Part shown: positions 1 to 9,275 of the stretch, one piece after another
Numbering within the stretch: position 1 is the stretch's first letter
Layout: each line of letters starts with the position of its first letter
From: Collinsella sp.
GTDB taxonomy: Bacteria; Actinomycetota; Coriobacteriia; Coriobacteriales; Coriobacteriaceae
Reading direction: 5' to 3'
Length of the DNA stretch: 54,958 nucleotides
Assembly (NCBI GenBank): GCA_019414645.1
Contig: DXLP01000018.1
Location: forward strand, 1 to 54,958
Made by a program: the position numbers and the translations under genes
Notes under the pieces: model-generated
The model's database searches: none
The model's input: only the letters and a program-made list of their open reading frames with translations
What the model was told of the DNA's origin: nothing

Positions 1-67
1 GTCGTTATGATATACCTACTGGCCTGCGAGATAAACCCCAAAATGAAGGCGTCGTAATGATGACCCC

Positions 68-103
68 TTTGGTGCAAAGAAACCTGACCCCCAATGCACC
101 AAG
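68..103 (-). repeat. 3'-end hairpin, GGGACAGG-like family (divergent copy)
   Basis: Arms 68-76 and 95-103 pair (TTGGTGCA with TGCACCAA plus a wobble). Read on the minus strand, the structure starts directly after the stop codon of the membrane protein gene, and its loop holds GGGGGTCAGG, close to the core of the other hairpins listed here. It probably forms the 3' end of that transcript; there is no strong T-run. Confidence 0.5.
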
Positions 104-2287
104 TTAGAACCAGAGGAAGTCGCTGCGGGTGACGGTGGCGCCGATGGCGAAGGGCATGCAGGCGATGACCGGATACAGGTAGCGCATGTAGGTCGATCCG
201 TTACACGGACCAATCAGGCACACGGCAAGCACGCCCAACAGCGGCACCCAGATCGCCAGCGCACGCCATGAATGACGACGCAGCAAGTAGACCACCACGG
301 CGATCATGATCCACACATAGGTGGCCGAGCTCATGGTGAGCGAGATAAACGGGATGCGCTGCACCGCTACACGGTACAAATTGATCAGGTGGTCGCACCA
401 GCGCACCACGTTGCTATCGACCGGATGGAAGTCGAAGTACTTGAGATTATCGGGGCGTGCCATAATCTCGGCACTACGCGCCGTGCTGTAGACCCAGGCA
501 TCGCGCGCGCTCGGATAAAAATAACCATAATAGTTATTGATAAGCGCCGAAATATAGCACTTGGGATCCTTCTTAAACATCTGAGCCCACACCTCAAAAT
601 AGGCCTTGATGTCCTCCTGCGAGGCGTACTCGTTAAAGCAGTTCTTGACGGCATCGGACTTGTCGGGGTTGTAGCGGCGGCCCAGGTTCTCGTACTTGAG
701 TACGCGGTCGATCACGGCACGCTCTTCGTCGGTCACCGAACCGTCGCAAGGAGCCTCCACGATGGTGCCGTCCTCCTTAACCGTGGGGTTGACGCCCGAG
801 TTGAGGCCGTCGTGCTTTTGGACGAAACGAGCCGTCTGCTGGAACGGAATCGAGAGGATTTCGCGCTTGGAACCAGGCGTGATGTCGTGCGCCGGCATAA
901 AGACCTTGGTGAAGTACATATTTGAGGCAAGGCAGAGCGCGAGCACCGCGAGAACGCCAACCCAACGGAAACGCGGGATGGCGCCCGAAGGCGCAGCACC
1001 AGTCTGCTTGGCTGCACGACGAGCCACATGCACGTCCCATACGCAAAACGCCGCCGCGATTACGCATGCCGCCAGGGGAAACACCAGGCCGCCGTTGCGC
1101 AGGAACGTGGAACCCATGGCGCCCAGAGCGAGCAGAAGCCAGTCGTGGCGCGCAAAGAGCACGGGGGCTTTCTCGCCCGCTCGCTCGACATTGGCATCAC
1201 GACGGGGCAAGCCACATGCCACGAGCTTGACGGTCTGTACCAGCAGCACCAAGAACGCGTCGGCAAAGAGCACATCTTTGGTGAGCAACGCCGCGTAGTT
1301 AGAGAACATCGGCATAAACGCAAAGAACAGCAGGATCGCACCGCGAACCGGCAGGCTCACGCCCAGTTTGCGCAGCGACGAAATGGAATAGGCCATGCAG
1401 GCGGCCGTGATGACGAACTGAGCACAGGTGTAGATGGCAAGACCTGCGTTAGCGCTGTTGAACAGTGAAAGCCCCAGCTGGACGCACGAACCGATGATAG
1501 CCGTGTGCACTACGGGATGATGCCCGTTGAGCAACACATTAGGATTGAGCAGACGCAAGTAGTCGCTCGTGCCGTTGGGATAGTTGAACCACTGGCGAAT
1601 CTGCGCGCCCGTATCTCCCATAAAAAGGCCAGGCAGCGAAGCGATGAGCGTGGGCGCCCAGGCGATCATAAGCACCAGGAAGGGCCCGGCAAAGGGATGG
1701 ACCGAGAGCACGGCGTGAGTCACACGCCATACGCGGCCAAAGTGCGCCTCGGAAAACGGAATGCGCCGAGAGCTCAGCCAATCTAGACACTCAAAGGCAA
1801 GGTAGAAGGCAACGACCGCCAAGAGCATCCAGCCCGCGCCGCCAATCCAGGCGCAGATGATGCGGGCTTTGTCGCCAAGGACAATCTCGGCCGAGTCGGT
1901 GAGATCGTAGCTGCGGCCGAACACCATGCAGATGGCGAAGAACAGCGACGGCAGAATGATCGATGGACGCCAGGTGTCGCCACGGCCAAAGAACACGTAG
2001 CGAAACGGCAAGGTGAGCAGGCAGGCAAGTGCAAGCAGCATGACCGCGTCGGTATGGCCGGCAAACGAGAGGAGCACCTCGTAGCACACGTACAGCATGC
2101 CCGAGGCTTTGGGGTCAATCGCCAAGACTGCGTTGCTCGACACCGGGGAGGGATCGATGGAAAACGCCGTGGTCGCCAACAGCGCGAGCAAAAATGCGAT
2201 GAGCGTCTGCTTGGCGGGGTAGCGCTTAAACCAGACGATGCGGGCAGCGTCGCGCGCAGCCGTTGTGGAGAGATCGGAATCCTTCAC
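104..2287 (-). CDS. Polytopic membrane protein, DUF6020-like, possible GT-C-type glycosyltransferase
   Basis: A protein of about 727 residues with many hydrophobic segments and a long hydrophilic loop near residues 480-620. The motifs NGHHPVVHT and LLTKDVLF in the middle resemble DUF6020 and GT-C-type membrane proteins, which suggests a role in envelope polysaccharide assembly, but no substrate can be inferred. The frame is open up to a TTG at 2317, but that codon lies inside a repeated hairpin. GTG at 2287, with AAAGG upstream at a rather long distance, is the more likely start. It lies downstream of lgt on the same strand, separated by two hairpins, so it may have its own promoter. The family name is recalled from motif resemblance, not from a search. 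Confidence 0.7.
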   Translation of the reverse strand: MKDSDLSTTAARDAARIVWFKRYPAKQTLIAFLLALLATTAFSIDPSPVSSNAVLAIDPKASGMLYVCYEVLLSFAGHTDAVMLLALACLLTLPFRYVFFGRGDTWRPSIILPSLFFAICMVFGRSYDLTDSAEIVLGDKARIICAWIGGAGWMLLAVVAFYLAFECLDWLSSRRIPFSEAHFGRVWRVTHAVLSVHPFAGPFLVLMIAWAPTLIASLPGLFMGDTGAQIRQWFNYPNGTSDYLRLLNPNVLLNGHHPVVHTAIIGSCVQLGLSLFNSANAGLAIYTCAQFVITAACMAYSISSLRKLGVSLPVRGAILLFFAFMPMFSNYAALLTKDVLFADAFLVLLVQTVKLVACGLPRRDANVERAGEKAPVLFARHDWLLLALGAMGSTFLRNGGLVFPLAACVIAAAFCVWDVHVARRAAKQTGAAPSGAIPRFRWVGVLAVLALCLASNMYFTKVFMPAHDITPGSKREILSIPFQQTARFVQKHDGLNSGVNPTVKEDGTIVEAPCDGSVTDEERAVIDRVLKYENLGRRYNPDKSDAVKNCFNEYASQEDIKAYFEVWAQMFKKDPKCYISALINNYYGYFYPSARDAWVYSTARSAEIMARPDNLKYFDFHPVDSNVVRWCDHLINLYRVAVQRIPFISLTMSSATYVWIMIAVVVYLLRRHSWRALAIWVPLLGVLAVCLIGPCNGSTYMRYLYPVIACMPFAIGATVTRSDFLWF

Positions 2288-2307
2288 AGTCCAAAGAGCC
2301 TTTCTAG

Positions 2308-2346
2308 AAACCTGCAAAAAAGGGACAGGTTTATTTTGGCAGGTTT
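2308..2346 (-). repeat. Intergenic hairpin, AACCTG/CAGGTT type
   Basis: Arms AAACCTGCAAA (2308-2318) and TTTTGGCAGGTTT (2334-2346) flank AGGGACAGGT. Near-identical copies lie at 31631-31665, 33898-33936 and 41851-41884. It sits between lgt and the downstream membrane protein gene and covers the TTG codon that would otherwise extend that gene. Confidence 0.7.
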
Positions 2347-2387
2347 TATCTGGGGAAACGTTACGGTTCTGTCATCGTTGCCCAGCA

Positions 2388-2424
2388 AACCACCACAAAG
2401 GTGCCTGTCCCCTTTGTGGTGGTT
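2388..2424 (-). terminator. lgt 3' hairpin, GGGACAGG family
   Basis: A perfect 14-bp stem (2388-2401 with 2411-2424) encloses a 9-nt loop. On the minus strand it begins in the lgt stop codon and carries GGGGACAGG on its 5' side, followed by GGTTTGC. A degenerate copy lies at 21833-21858. Confidence 0.7.
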
Positions 2425-3244
2425 AGGCGTCGAGGTAGATGCGCTGGGGTTGGTTGCGACGACGAGCAAAGATGATGAGCGCCAGGCCCGCGATTACGAG
2501 CGGCAGGCTCAGCAACTGGCCCATGGTGATAACGCCACCCAGCAGATAACCCAGCTGGGCATCGGGCACGCGCACAAACTCAATGAGGAAGCGGACGATG
2601 CCGTAGCCCATCACAAAGACGCCCATAAACGTACCCTGGGGCAGCAGCGGTTTTTTGCGACTGAGCACCTGCAGGATGCAAAAGAGCACGATGCCCTCAA
2701 GAAACGCCTCGTAGAGCTGGGAGGGATGGCGCGGCATATCGCCCGCGGTGCCGCCAAAGACCACACCCCAGGGCAGATCGGTCGGCTTACCCCACAGCTC
2801 ACCGTTCACGAAGTTGGCGCAACGCCCCAGGCACAGCGCCAGAGGAGCACCGATAACGGCAAGGTCGGCGATGGTCCAGGCGTCGAGCTTATACATGCGG
2901 CACACGATAATGCCGCCCAAGATGCCGCCGACCAGGCCACCGTGGAAGCTCATGCCGCCCTCGTTGGTGGCAAAGATCTCGAGCGGGTGGGCCCAATAGT
3001 AGCCATCACCGTAAAAGACGACGTAGAACAGGCGCGCGCCGATAATAAGGCCAAAGACCGCACCGACCACGACGCTCGTCAGGTCATCGATCGTGATGTT
3101 GAAGCCCCAGCGGCGCTGCGTGCGATACATGACGACCGCTGTGAGCAGGGCGCCGACCACATAGGCCAGACCGTACCAGTAGATCGTGATGGGGCCCGCC
3201 GAGATCGCGACGGGGTCAAGCATATGGTAGAGGTCGTTGAGCAT
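2423..3244 (-). CDS. lgt: Prolipoprotein diacylglyceryl transferase
   Basis: Integral membrane enzyme that transfers diacylglycerol from phosphatidylglycerol to the lipobox cysteine of prolipoproteins, the first step of lipoprotein maturation. The 273-residue product has about seven hydrophobic segments, an HGGLVGG motif, and the family signature GRCANFVNGELWG, which contains the Arg and Asn needed for catalysis. HPSQLYEA near the C terminus is also typical. The start at 3244 is chosen because AGGGG precedes this ATG and the encoded N terminus (MLNDLYHMLDP) fits the family; the frame is open further upstream. The substrate-binding lipoprotein encoded at 21979 would be one of its substrates. 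Confidence 0.95.
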   Translation of the reverse strand: MLNDLYHMLDPVAISAGPITIYWYGLAYVVGALLTAVVMYRTQRRWGFNITIDDLTSVVVGAVFGLIIGARLFYVVFYGDGYYWAHPLEIFATNEGGMSFHGGLVGGILGGIIVCRMYKLDAWTIADLAVIGAPLALCLGRCANFVNGELWGKPTDLPWGVVFGGTAGDMPRHPSQLYEAFLEGIVLFCILQVLSRKKPLLPQGTFMGVFVMGYGIVRFLIEFVRVPDAQLGYLLGGVITMGQLLSLPLVIAGLALIIFARRRNQPQRIYLDA

Positions 3245-3352
3245 ATCGATCCCCTGCTCCCTACATACAAATGCGGCCGCGGGCCTTGCGCTCGCAGCCG
3301 CATATCTGGGCGTAACGTCTATGCGGAGCATGTCGTCCGCAGCTTTCGCATC

Positions 3353-3631
3353 TTAGAACGGCGCGTACTCGTCGTACAGGTCGTCGGTCTCGCCGGAAGC
3401 ATTGACCTGCTCGACGCGGGTAACGCCGGGCACGTGCTCCTTCAGGATGCGCTCGATACCCATGGACAGAGTCAGTGCACTCATAGGGCAGCCGGCGCAG
3501 GCGCCCTGCAGTTCCAGCTTGACGACGCCCTCGTCGTCGACGCCCACATACTCCATATCGCCGCCGTCGGCCTGCAGGTTGGGGCGAATCTCTTCAAGAA
3601 CCTTCTTAAGCAGCTCTTCGTTAACAGCCAC
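3353..3631 (-). CDS. NifU C-terminal domain Fe-S protein
   Basis: A 92-residue single-domain protein of the NifU C-terminal (Nfu) family, which carries or transfers Fe-S clusters. The paired cysteines are in GACAGCPMSAL, a CxxC motif expected to bind a cluster at a dimer interface. The N terminus (EELLKKVLEEIRPNLQADGGD) is typical of the family. The start codon is GTG with AAGGAG five bases upstream. It lies 108 bp upstream of the lgt start on the same strand. No IscU/SufU scaffold or IscS is visible in the window. Confidence 0.92.
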   Translation of the reverse strand: MAVNEELLKKVLEEIRPNLQADGGDMEYVGVDDEGVVKLELQGACAGCPMSALTLSMGIERILKEHVPGVTRVEQVNASGETDDLYDEYAPF

Positions 3632-3653
3632 AGGGGCTCCTTTCTCACAATAA

Positions 3654-3669
3654 CGCGGGCACGCCCGCG
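3654..3669 (-). terminator. GC-rich hairpin after dCMP deaminase
   Basis: CGCGGGC and GCCCGCG flank AC. On the minus strand this is followed by TTATTG, so it is a weak intrinsic terminator between the dCMP deaminase and NifU-domain genes. Confidence 0.45.
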
Positions 3670-3802
3670 GACAGAAGCTATGTTACTACAGCCATGTACC
3701 CGCTCACGAGCCGTCCATGCGCGCAGACGCGACCTTCACGAGTAGTCAATTTGGAACGGGGCTCTTTGAGCTGCGTTCGTCGTCAGACAGCGACAACGCA
3801 TA

Positions 3803-4327
3803 TTACTGCCGAGTCTGTCCCCCGGTACCAATCTGGACATCGACGATGACCTGGCGGTAGCTGATGCCACAGGAGTCGAGAATGCGGCGGCTGATGCGGC
3901 CGTCATCGGTGTCGGCATACTTATTGTCCAGGTAGACGACCTCGCCCACGCCCACCTGCGCCAGGATCTTGGCGCAGTCGTGGCACGGGAACAGCGTGAC
4001 GTAGACCGTGGAACCCTCAAGGTCTTTGAGCGAGCCGCGGTAGTTGAGCACGGCGTTGGCCTCGGCATGCACCACGTAGTTGTGCTTATCCTGCAACGGG
4101 TCGTCGCTCGTGCCCCACGGGAAAAAGTCGTCGTTGAGCGCCGAGGGCGTACCGTTGTAGCCCACCGAAAGGATGCGGTGATTGGTGTTGGCGATGCACG
4201 CGCCCACCTGCGTGTTGGGGTCCTTACTGCGGCGCTGCGCGGCGATGGCCACGCTCATAAAGAACTCATCCCAGCTAATAACGTCGCGGCGCTTGCCCGA
4301 CGCAGTTTGATGAAGATCGTCCGACAT
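3803..4327 (-). CDS. dCMP (deoxycytidylate) deaminase family protein
   Basis: Zinc-dependent deaminase of the ComEB/dCMP deaminase family, expected to convert dCMP to dUMP for dTTP synthesis. The product has 174 residues. The zinc site is explicit: HAEANAVLN supplies the His and the catalytic Glu, and PCHDC supplies two Cys. CIANTNHRILSVGYNGTP is typical of the N-terminal half. An ATG further upstream (4399) is in frame, but GGAGGTG seven bases before 4327 decides the start. The gene lies 82 bp downstream of the pantothenate kinase stop, probably in the same transcript. Confidence 0.92.
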   Translation of the reverse strand: MSDDLHQTASGKRRDVISWDEFFMSVAIAAQRRSKDPNTQVGACIANTNHRILSVGYNGTPSALNDDFFPWGTSDDPLQDKHNYVVHAEANAVLNYRGSLKDLEGSTVYVTLFPCHDCAKILAQVGVGEVVYLDNKYADTDDGRISRRILDSCGISYRQVIVDVQIGTGGQTRQ

Positions 4328-4409
4328 GGCAGACACCTCCGTAATCGCAACAGTTTGACCCATTGTAGCAGGTGGAAGGTGGAGACGTTTTTGTCCCACC
4401 GCCCCATCG

Positions 4410-5261
4410 CTACGCGCGACGGGGCTTTTGGTTGATGTGGTAGAGCTCGGCCAGGCCGCGAAGCGTCAACGCGTCATCGACCGTCAGGCTATGACCGACA
4501 AGGGCCGCAAGCGCCTCGGCATCGTCGCCGGTAATGACGATGGGCACATCGCCCTCCCCCGCGGCCTTGGTGGCACGCATCTCGGCGAGCACCATGTCGA
4601 GCATGCCATCGATGCGGGCCACCTCGCCCAAAACCACACCCGAGCGCATGGCTTCACGCGTGTTGCGGCCGATGACATGCGTCGGTGCTGAGGGCTCAAC
4701 CTGAGGCAGGCGCGCCGCAGCGGCCGAGAGCGAACGGGCGCCGAGCGCCAGCCCCGGCGCGATGACGCCGCCGACAAAGGTACCGTGCGCGTCGATGACC
4801 TCGATATTGGTCGTGGTGCCCAGGTCAATCACGATGCACGGCGAGCCGTAGACGGCGCGGGCAGCCACGGCGTCGGCGATGCGGTCGGGACCGATCTCGG
4901 CCGGGTCATCGTAGTGCACGGGTATGCCGGTCTTGAGGCCCGGCCCCACGGTGAGCACGCGCCCCGTGCAGGTACGGGAAAGTGCTGCCTTCCACGGGCG
5001 CTCGAGCGCCGGGACCACACAGCTCAGCACGGCCACGGCGGGCACGAGCACCCCGGGCACACCCGCATCGGCGGCAAGCGCGCCCATGACCTGCGCAAGT
5101 CGCATGCGCGCTTCGTCGGCAGTAATACGGGCCGGCGTCGTGATCTCGCACGTCGCGAGCGGGCGCTCCTGCGCCGCGGCCGAATCCTCGGCAAACAGGC
5201 CAAAGCGAATGAACGTGTTGCCCACGTCGACCGTCAGTATATATGCGCACCCATTAAGCAT
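4410..5261 (-). CDS. coaX: Type III pantothenate kinase
   Basis: Phosphorylates pantothenate in the first step of coenzyme A synthesis. The 283-residue protein has the ASKHA fold: DVGNTFIRFGLF near the N terminus is the phosphate-binding loop, DRIADAVAA and IDLGTTTNIEVID are typical CoaX motifs, and FVGGVIAPGLALGARSL follows. Type III kinases are insensitive to CoA feedback. The ATG at 5261 is preceded by AAAGGAG; an upstream in-frame codon lacks such a site. It is divergent from the OPT transporter gene, with a 192-bp shared upstream region. Confidence 0.93.
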   Translation of the reverse strand: MLNGCAYILTVDVGNTFIRFGLFAEDSAAAQERPLATCEITTPARITADEARMRLAQVMGALAADAGVPGVLVPAVAVLSCVVPALERPWKAALSRTCTGRVLTVGPGLKTGIPVHYDDPAEIGPDRIADAVAARAVYGSPCIVIDLGTTTNIEVIDAHGTFVGGVIAPGLALGARSLSAAAARLPQVEPSAPTHVIGRNTREAMRSGVVLGEVARIDGMLDMVLAEMRATKAAGEGDVPIVITGDDAEALAALVGHSLTVDDALTLRGLAELYHINQKPRRA

Positions 5262-5453
5262 CGTCGGCGCTCCTTTCGTCTGTCCAGCAGTATATCGCCT
5301 ACCTAAACCAGTCATCCCAAAATGACTAGCTTGCGGCTATACTGGTGCGCGGTCGCGCGCGAGCTCACGCGGCGGCCCTTGGTAACCCGACTTCCCGCGC
5401 CGTATCCGTAGCGGCGCTTGCGGGGGAAGCGGATATACGCAAAGGAGTTCTAT

Positions 5454-7157
5454 ATGAGCAATCCCTCGAACCGCGCCTCGATGCGCGGGCAACTCACGCT
5501 GCGCGGCGTCGTCATCGGCGTCCTTGGCTGCGTGATTATCACGGCGAGCTCGGCCTACACGGCCCTCAAGATGGGCGCCCTCCCCTGGCCGATCATTTTC
5601 GCTGCCGTCATTTCGCTGTTCTTCCTGAAGCTCATGGGTAACGCCAGCCTCAACGAGGCCAACGTCACCCACACCATCATGTCCGCGGGCGCCATGGTCG
5701 CCGGCGGCCTGGCGTTTACCATCCCGGGCGCCTGGATGCTGGGCTATGCCGACCAGATCAGCTGGCTCGACATGTTTATCGTGGCGCTCGCCGGCACCAT
5801 CTTGGGCCTTCTGGCGACAGCGCTCATCCACCGTCACTTTATCGTGGACGCCGCGCTGGAGTTCCCCACCGGCAACGCCGCAGCTCAGACCCTGCGCGCC
5901 ACCGAGGCCGGCGGCAAGACCGGCAAGCAGCTCTTTGGCTCCATGGCCATCGCAGGCATCTACAGCGTGCTTCGCGACGCTCTGGGCGTGGTGCCCAGCA
6001 TGCTTTGCACGCTCAATATCCCCGGCGTGACCTTTGCCATCTACAACTCGCCCATGCTGCTGTCCATCGGCTTTTTGGTAGGCTTTGCCCCCGTCGCCTT
6101 CTGGTTTGCCGGCGCGCTGCTGGGTAACTTTGGCATCATCGTTGGCGGCACCGCTGCCGGCCTGTTCGATATTGTGACCGCGCAGGGTATCGTCAAGTCC
6201 CTCGGTATGGGCCTTATGATGGGCTTTGGAGTCGCCGTCGTCCTTAAGGACATCCTGCCGCAGGTCGCCGGTATCGTCCGCGGTCTTGCAGCCGACAGCT
6301 CCACCGACACCGACGAGCAGTCGCTCATCTCGGGCTCGCTTAAGCTCGACGCCGGCATCATCGGCCTGGGCACCGCAGCCATTGCCGTGATCGTTGCCAT
6401 CGCGCTCGACCTCGGCCCCGTTCCGGCCGTCATCGTCACGCTGTTCACCTTTGTCACCACCATTATGAGCGCTCAGAGCTGCGGCCAGACGGGTATCGAT
6501 CCCATGGAGATCTTTGGCCTCATCGTCATGCTCATCGTGGCAGCTTTCGCGCAGCTCGCGCAGGTCAAGCTGTTCTTTATCGCCGGCATCGTGGCCGTAG
6601 CGTGCGGCCTTGCTGGCGACGTCATGAACGACTTTAAGGCCGGAGCCGTACTGGGTACCAACCCGCGCGCACAGTGGGTCGGCCAGGCCATTGGCGGCAT
6701 CGTGGGCGCCCTGGTCGCTGCCGCTGTCATGGTCGCGCTCGTCACCGCCTATGGTCCGGACGCCTTCGGCCCCGACAAGAGCTTTGTGGCCGCGCAGGCA
6801 AGCGTGGTCGCCACCATGGTCTCGGGTATCCCGAGCGTGCCGTGGTTCGCAGGCGGCTTTATCGCCGGCATCGTCATGTACTGGCTCGGCATTCCGGCCA
6901 TGATGATCGGCCTGGGCGTGTACCTGCCGTTCTACATGTCGCTCACGGCCTTCTTGGGCTCCTGCGTTAAGCTCGCCTACGACAAGTGGGCCGCACACCG
7001 CGACGCCGAGGCCGGTCTTTCGGACGAGGAAAAGGCCGCCAAAGACGCCGCCTTCCAGGAGCAGGGCCTGGTCGTTGCCAGCGGCCTGCTGGGCGGCGAG
7101 TCCGTCGTCGGCGTTATCCTGGCGTTTGTTTCTGTTGGCCTGAGCCTGCTGGGCTAA
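5454..7157 (+). CDS. OPT family oligopeptide/metallophore transporter
   Basis: A membrane transporter of about 567 residues with roughly 14-16 hydrophobic segments, belonging to the OPT superfamily, which moves oligopeptides or metal chelates by cation symport. Typical features are the N-terminal RGQLTLRGVVIGVLGC, EANVTHTIMSAG, FPTGNAAAQTLRA in the first third, and MIGLGVYLPFYMS near the C terminus. A hydrophilic loop near residues 275-300 separates two halves, and a charged tail (EAGLSDEEKAAK) precedes the last helix. ATG at 5454 is supported by AAAGGAG. It is a single-gene unit closed by a strong terminator at 7183. The substrate is not determinable from sequence. Confidence 0.9.
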   Translation: MSNPSNRASMRGQLTLRGVVIGVLGCVIITASSAYTALKMGALPWPIIFAAVISLFFLKLMGNASLNEANVTHTIMSAGAMVAGGLAFTIPGAWMLGYADQISWLDMFIVALAGTILGLLATALIHRHFIVDAALEFPTGNAAAQTLRATEAGGKTGKQLFGSMAIAGIYSVLRDALGVVPSMLCTLNIPGVTFAIYNSPMLLSIGFLVGFAPVAFWFAGALLGNFGIIVGGTAAGLFDIVTAQGIVKSLGMGLMMGFGVAVVLKDILPQVAGIVRGLAADSSTDTDEQSLISGSLKLDAGIIGLGTAAIAVIVAIALDLGPVPAVIVTLFTFVTTIMSAQSCGQTGIDPMEIFGLIVMLIVAAFAQLAQVKLFFIAGIVAVACGLAGDVMNDFKAGAVLGTNPRAQWVGQAIGGIVGALVAAAVMVALVTAYGPDAFGPDKSFVAAQASVVATMVSGIPSVPWFAGGFIAGIVMYWLGIPAMMIGLGVYLPFYMSLTAFLGSCVKLAYDKWAAHRDAEAGLSDEEKAAKDAAFQEQGLVVASGLLGGESVVGVILAFVSVGLSLLG

Positions 7158-7182
7158 ATCCAATAACAACGCACCCGTGCAG

Positions 7183-7218
7183 AGCGCGGGGTCGGAGACC
7201 ATCCGGCCCCGCGCTTTT
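7183..7218 (+). terminator. Intrinsic terminator of the OPT gene
   Basis: A 13-bp stem (7183-7195 with 7203-7215, one G-U pair) rich in G and C is followed directly by TTTT. Confidence 0.85.
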
Positions 7219-7371
7219 CTGTATCTGCCGAAACCCTCGGCTTCAATCTCATTTAACGCGCCCCCTTTACCTACTCGTCTAAGTTTCACGTTAAGATGAC
7301 CACCCCGCCTGCCGCGGTGTAGAGTAGAGGCAGCGGGCGCGATGCATAGCCCGCGGCGGAGCGAGGTGAAC

Positions 7372-8511
7372 ATGAAACTCGATAACCAGCAGCTCAAGCG
7401 ACTGCGCGAGCGCCATCACCGGCGCCACGGCATCCGCCCTGCCTATAGCGAGGTCATGGAGAACGCCGGCCGCTTCCTGAGGCGCGCATTCAACATTCGC
7501 GAGGGTCGCGCACCCTATCACGTGATTCGCAAGCGCTTTGTAAATGGGGCGCGCCTGACCGGCTCTCACCTGTGCATCCTCATCATCGCCATGCTCATCG
7601 CGAGCATCGGCCTCGATATCGATTCGGACATCGCCATTGTGGGCGCCATGCTCATCTGTCCGCTCATGGGCTCGGTCCTTGCCATGGCATACGGCATCGC
7701 CACGCTCGACCGCGAGATTACCGTCGAGGCAATTGCCGGCCTCGCGCTGCAGATGGTCCTTTGCCTGATCACGTCCACGCTGTATTTTAAGCTCTCGCCC
7801 CTTGGCACCACCACGGCCGCCATCATCGATAACTCGACACCCACCGTATGGGACCTTGCCGTCGCGCTCGCGGGCGGCTTTGCGGGCGGGCTGGGTAACT
7901 CGCGCGACCAGGAGCCTTCGACGCTCATTGCCGGCGTAGCCGTGGCGACCGCGCTCATGCCGCCCCTGTGCGCGGCGGGTTGCGGCATTGCCATCGCGAG
8001 CGGGTCGCTGTTCCTCTCGGCCCTCTACGAGTTTGGCATCAATGTCGTCTTTATCGCACTGGCTGCCGAAGCCGTGCTGCTTCTTTTGCGCGTGCCGCTC
8101 AAGCGCGACCTCAACGGCGACGGCATTGTGACCGCCGAGGAAAACGCCGAGGTCGATGAGCTGTCGCACAAGGTGCGCCGCCGCATCATCGTGGGTACGG
8201 TGATCTTTGCCATCCCCTGCATCGTTATGACCGCGGGGTCCATTGGCTCGGCGCAGGCCGGTGTGCAGGACGGCTACGGCGTCACCGAAACCACGCGCGA
8301 GCTTGCCGCGGTGCTGCCAGGCTTTAAGGATTACACCGTCGCCGTCGAAACCTCGGCTACCGAGGGCGACAAGGAGGGCCTTGTCGAGCGCGAGGTTGTC
8401 GCTCACGTGACGACAAGCGAGGCACTCGGGGCGCACGACCGCCGCGTAGCCCGCAAGCTCATCGACCTCAACGTGCCCGAACTCGATCGCGTGGAGTTCG
8501 ATGTGAAGTGA
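7372..8511 (+). CDS. DUF389 family membrane protein
   Basis: A protein of 379 residues. A charged N-terminal region (about residues 1-65) precedes a block of six or so membrane segments, with the glycine- and methionine-rich motifs characteristic of DUF389 (AIVGAMLICPLMGSVLAMAYG, shortened here to IVGAMLICPLMGSVLA; GGFAGGLGNSRDQEPSTL; VATALMPPLCAAG). A soluble C-terminal domain follows a last hydrophobic segment (VGTVIFAIPCIVMTAG). The function of the family is unknown. ATG at 7372 is chosen because GAGGTG precedes it. An acidic insert (NGDGIVTAEENAEVDE) interrupts the middle of the protein and resembles an EF-hand-like loop, though this could be chance. Confidence 0.88.
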   Translation: MKLDNQQLKRLRERHHRRHGIRPAYSEVMENAGRFLRRAFNIREGRAPYHVIRKRFVNGARLTGSHLCILIIAMLIASIGLDIDSDIAIVGAMLICPLMGSVLAMAYGIATLDREITVEAIAGLALQMVLCLITSTLYFKLSPLGTTTAAIIDNSTPTVWDLAVALAGGFAGGLGNSRDQEPSTLIAGVAVATALMPPLCAAGCGIAIASGSLFLSALYEFGINVVFIALAAEAVLLLLRVPLKRDLNGDGIVTAEENAEVDELSHKVRRRIIVGTVIFAIPCIVMTAGSIGSAQAGVQDGYGVTETTRELAAVLPGFKDYTVAVETSATEGDKEGLVEREVVAHVTTSEALGAHDRRVARKLIDLNVPELDRVEFDVK

Positions 8512-8585
8512 TGCCAGCGCGGGATGAACGCTCGCACGGATGCAAGCTACGACGAGGCGCAGACGCGATACGGACACGAGCAAAT

Positions 8586-8624
8586 AGCGGGGTTCAGTTC
8601 ACACCCGCGCCCCGCTCGCCGTTT
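8586..8624 (+). terminator. Probable terminator of the DUF389 gene
   Basis: AGCGGGG (8586-8592) pairs with CCCCGCT (8610-8616), followed by CGCCGTTTTATT. The loop is long and the T-run is offset by five bases, so the call is moderate. Confidence 0.5.
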
Positions 8625-8636
8625 TATTGCCGTGAA

Positions 8637-9086
8637 TCAACTGGCCGGATCGACATCGCCAGACTCCACCGTAAACGCAGGTTTGGTGCTCACCAGATAA
8701 AATCGGGTCACTTTGCTATTTCTAAATAGATAGAGCTGGCCTTGCTCGCGTCGGCGTGACATATACGCCACGTGGACCGTACCGAATTCTTCGCCGTTTT
8801 CCCTCTTTAACACCAGGATATTGGGGTCGTCCATACGCTTAAACTGCCCGTCTGCGCAGATTCCGTCTTGGTCGACCAGCTGCCATCGACAGTTGTCCTC
8901 CTCAAGAAAAGCCAGGGTTTCCCGACTCGTTTTGTCATCCCGATAGTAACCATCAATGGCAAACCCTTTGGAAGCGCATTCCTGCATATAGGACGTTTCT
9001 CGGCTTATGGCAAACAGCCCTGTAGCGCCCAGGAGCACAGCCAGGCAGACCACTGCAAGGGTTATCGAAGTAGCACGGCGACCCAT
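8637..9086 (-). CDS. Hypothetical protein with N-terminal membrane anchor
   Basis: A 149-residue product with one hydrophobic segment at residues 7-26, so it is probably anchored in the membrane with the rest outside. The remainder looks like a small beta-rich domain with three cysteines (in QECASKG, DNCRWQ and GICADGQ) that could form disulfides. No family is recognised. The ATG has only a weak purine-rich stretch upstream. It lies next to decaying genes but is itself intact. Confidence 0.6.
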   Translation of the reverse strand: MGRRATSITLAVVCLAVLLGATGLFAISRETSYMQECASKGFAIDGYYRDDKTSRETLAFLEEDNCRWQLVDQDGICADGQFKRMDDPNILVLKRENGEEFGTVHVAYMSRRREQGQLYLFRNSKVTRFYLVSTKPAFTVESGDVDPAS

Positions 9087-9275
9087 GTTAGCCCAACCGA
9101 TAGTTGTTTAACGGAGCGCGAAACATACCTGGAACCTCCGATATCAGGGGGAACGTCGCCAGTAGGCTGTCGACACTATATGTTTCTGACATCAAACCAT
9201 ATGGCTGCCATTCGCGGAGGGGACATCGACGAACGGCGTGTTTTCATACTCCATTGGTCAAACCTAAGCGCGGCT

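Noticed and set aside
5262..5453. A riboswitch upstream of the OPT transporter gene.
   Set aside because: The leader is GC-rich and can fold, but I could not match it to the core of any metabolite riboswitch I know.
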